From: Sphingobacterium multivorum
Lineage (GTDB): Bacteria; Bacteroidota; Bacteroidia; Sphingobacteriales; Sphingobacteriaceae
NCBI RefSeq assembly: GCF_039511225.1
Contig: NZ_CP154261.1
Coordinates: 5,208,001-5,272,000 of the forward strand
Direction of reading: 5' to 3'
DNA length: 64,000 nucleotides
The notes beneath the pieces were generated by a model. The model ran no database searches. It worked only from the letters and a program-made list of their open reading frames with translations, and was not told the DNA's origin. Shown one piece after another: positions 63,699-64,000 of this stretch (position 1 is the stretch's first letter; each line of letters opens with the position of its first letter). Both the position numbers and the translations under genes were made by a program.

Positions 63699-64000
63699 CT
63701 ATTCGTAGATACTATATCCCTTTTTACCAGTTTTCCATTTCACATTTAAGGTTTTGGAAAGAATCTGAACGATCTCATTGAGCGTCTGCCCATCAAAATA
63801 CATGCTGAGCTTCCGTGCTTTTAAACTATCTCCAACGACAGTTATATTCGCCCGAAAGTGCTTTTCCAAATCTGAGCAGATACTATCCAACCGAACATTT
63901 GAGTAGCTCAGCTTTTGCGCTACGTCAGTATCATTGTCTACCGACAGATCAATTTTAGATAAAGACGCTGTTTGTCTTTTATAAAGGCCCTTTTGATTTT
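63699..64000 (-). CDS. FecR-like anti-sigma factor (partial, N-terminus off the right edge)
   Basis: The minus frame from 64000 to the stop at 63699 encodes the C-terminal ~100 residues, including NQKGLYKRQTASLSKIDLSV, the helix LDSICSDLEKHFRANITVVG and the ending LNVKWKTGKKGYSIYE. This is the FecR DUF4974-type periplasmic end that contacts an STN receptor. It lies 18 bases upstream of the receptor gene, so it is probably in the same operon. The membrane and N-terminal anti-sigma parts, and any ECF sigma gene, lie beyond the right edge. Confidence 0.85.
   Translation of the reverse strand, partial: NQKGLYKRQTASLSKIDLSVDNDTDVAQKLSYSNVRLDSICSDLEKHFRANITVVGDSLKARKLSMYFDGQTLNEIVQILSKTLNVKWKTGKKGYSIYE

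Overview
The window looks like chromosomal DNA of a Bacteroidota bacterium, most likely Sphingobacteriia (Sphingobacterium or a close relative). The evidence is AT-rich DNA, promoters of the TTTG-N18/19-TAnnTTTG type, weak Shine-Dalgarno sites, and family content typical of the phylum: an STN-type TonB-dependent receptor with FecR, DUF4249, DUF5686, DUF2723 and DUF4254 proteins, and a BlaR1-like protein carrying receptor-plug-like repeats. No IS element, prophage or CRISPR array was seen. The genus is an inference.

Layout. 1-3271 (minus): tripartite efflux operon (TolC-like, HlyD-like lipoprotein, ABC-2 permease cut by the left edge). 3626-5425 (plus): TatD nuclease and type I asparaginase. 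5539-15163 (minus): tightly packed seven-gene run of a large TPR protein, a beta-barrel protein, an HU-like/SPOR membrane protein, ExbB, ExbD, TonB and FolC. 15545-17146 (minus): pyrR-pyrB. 17393-21957 (minus): APC amino-acid transporter and a DUF2723 membrane glycosyltransferase. 22325-22637: two identical tRNA-Gln(TTG) genes, each with its own promoter and terminator. 22769-25486 (plus): prs, rplY, pth, with a dense 11-bp repeat/hairpin between prs and rplY. 25488-25791 (minus): a decayed antitoxin/YoeB-type toxin locus. 25894-28471 (minus): BlaI/BlaR1 pair with a clear candidate operator. 28807-31562 (plus): uncharacterised trio of a zinc-ribbon membrane protein, an SPFH-SHOCT protein and a two-TM protein. 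31753-33039: citrate synthase. 33291-40933: complex I genes nuoH to nuoN, without nuoA-G nearby. 41042-53243: lipopolysaccharide-core or surface-glycan cluster, made of DUF4254, GT9, GT4, GT4 on plus facing GT90, GT32, GT2, GT2, GT4, GT4, GT2 and a propeller-like lipoprotein on minus. 53690-54181: SixA-like phosphatase. 54227-60182 (minus): VirJ/AcvB-like hydrolase, DUF5686 barrel protein and MprF-like aminoacyl-lipid synthase/flippase. 60286-64000 (minus): FecR (cut by the right edge), STN TonB-dependent receptor and DUF4249 lipoprotein.

How the genes work together. The ExbB-ExbD-TonB motor is encoded behind a TPR protein, a barrel and a SPOR protein, which recalls the Tol-Pal gene set and suggests an envelope-spanning machine. 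The MprF/VirJ pair suggests making and hydrolysing aminoacylated phosphatidylglycerol, with an outer-membrane barrel gene between them. The glycosyltransferase block, lacking a polymerase or flippase, fits a short lipooligosaccharide core. The most interesting less-described candidates are the TPR/barrel/SPOR/Exb operon, the zinc-ribbon/SPFH/2-TM trio, and the MprF-DUF5686-VirJ cluster. All functional statements rest on reading motifs by eye; no database search was run.
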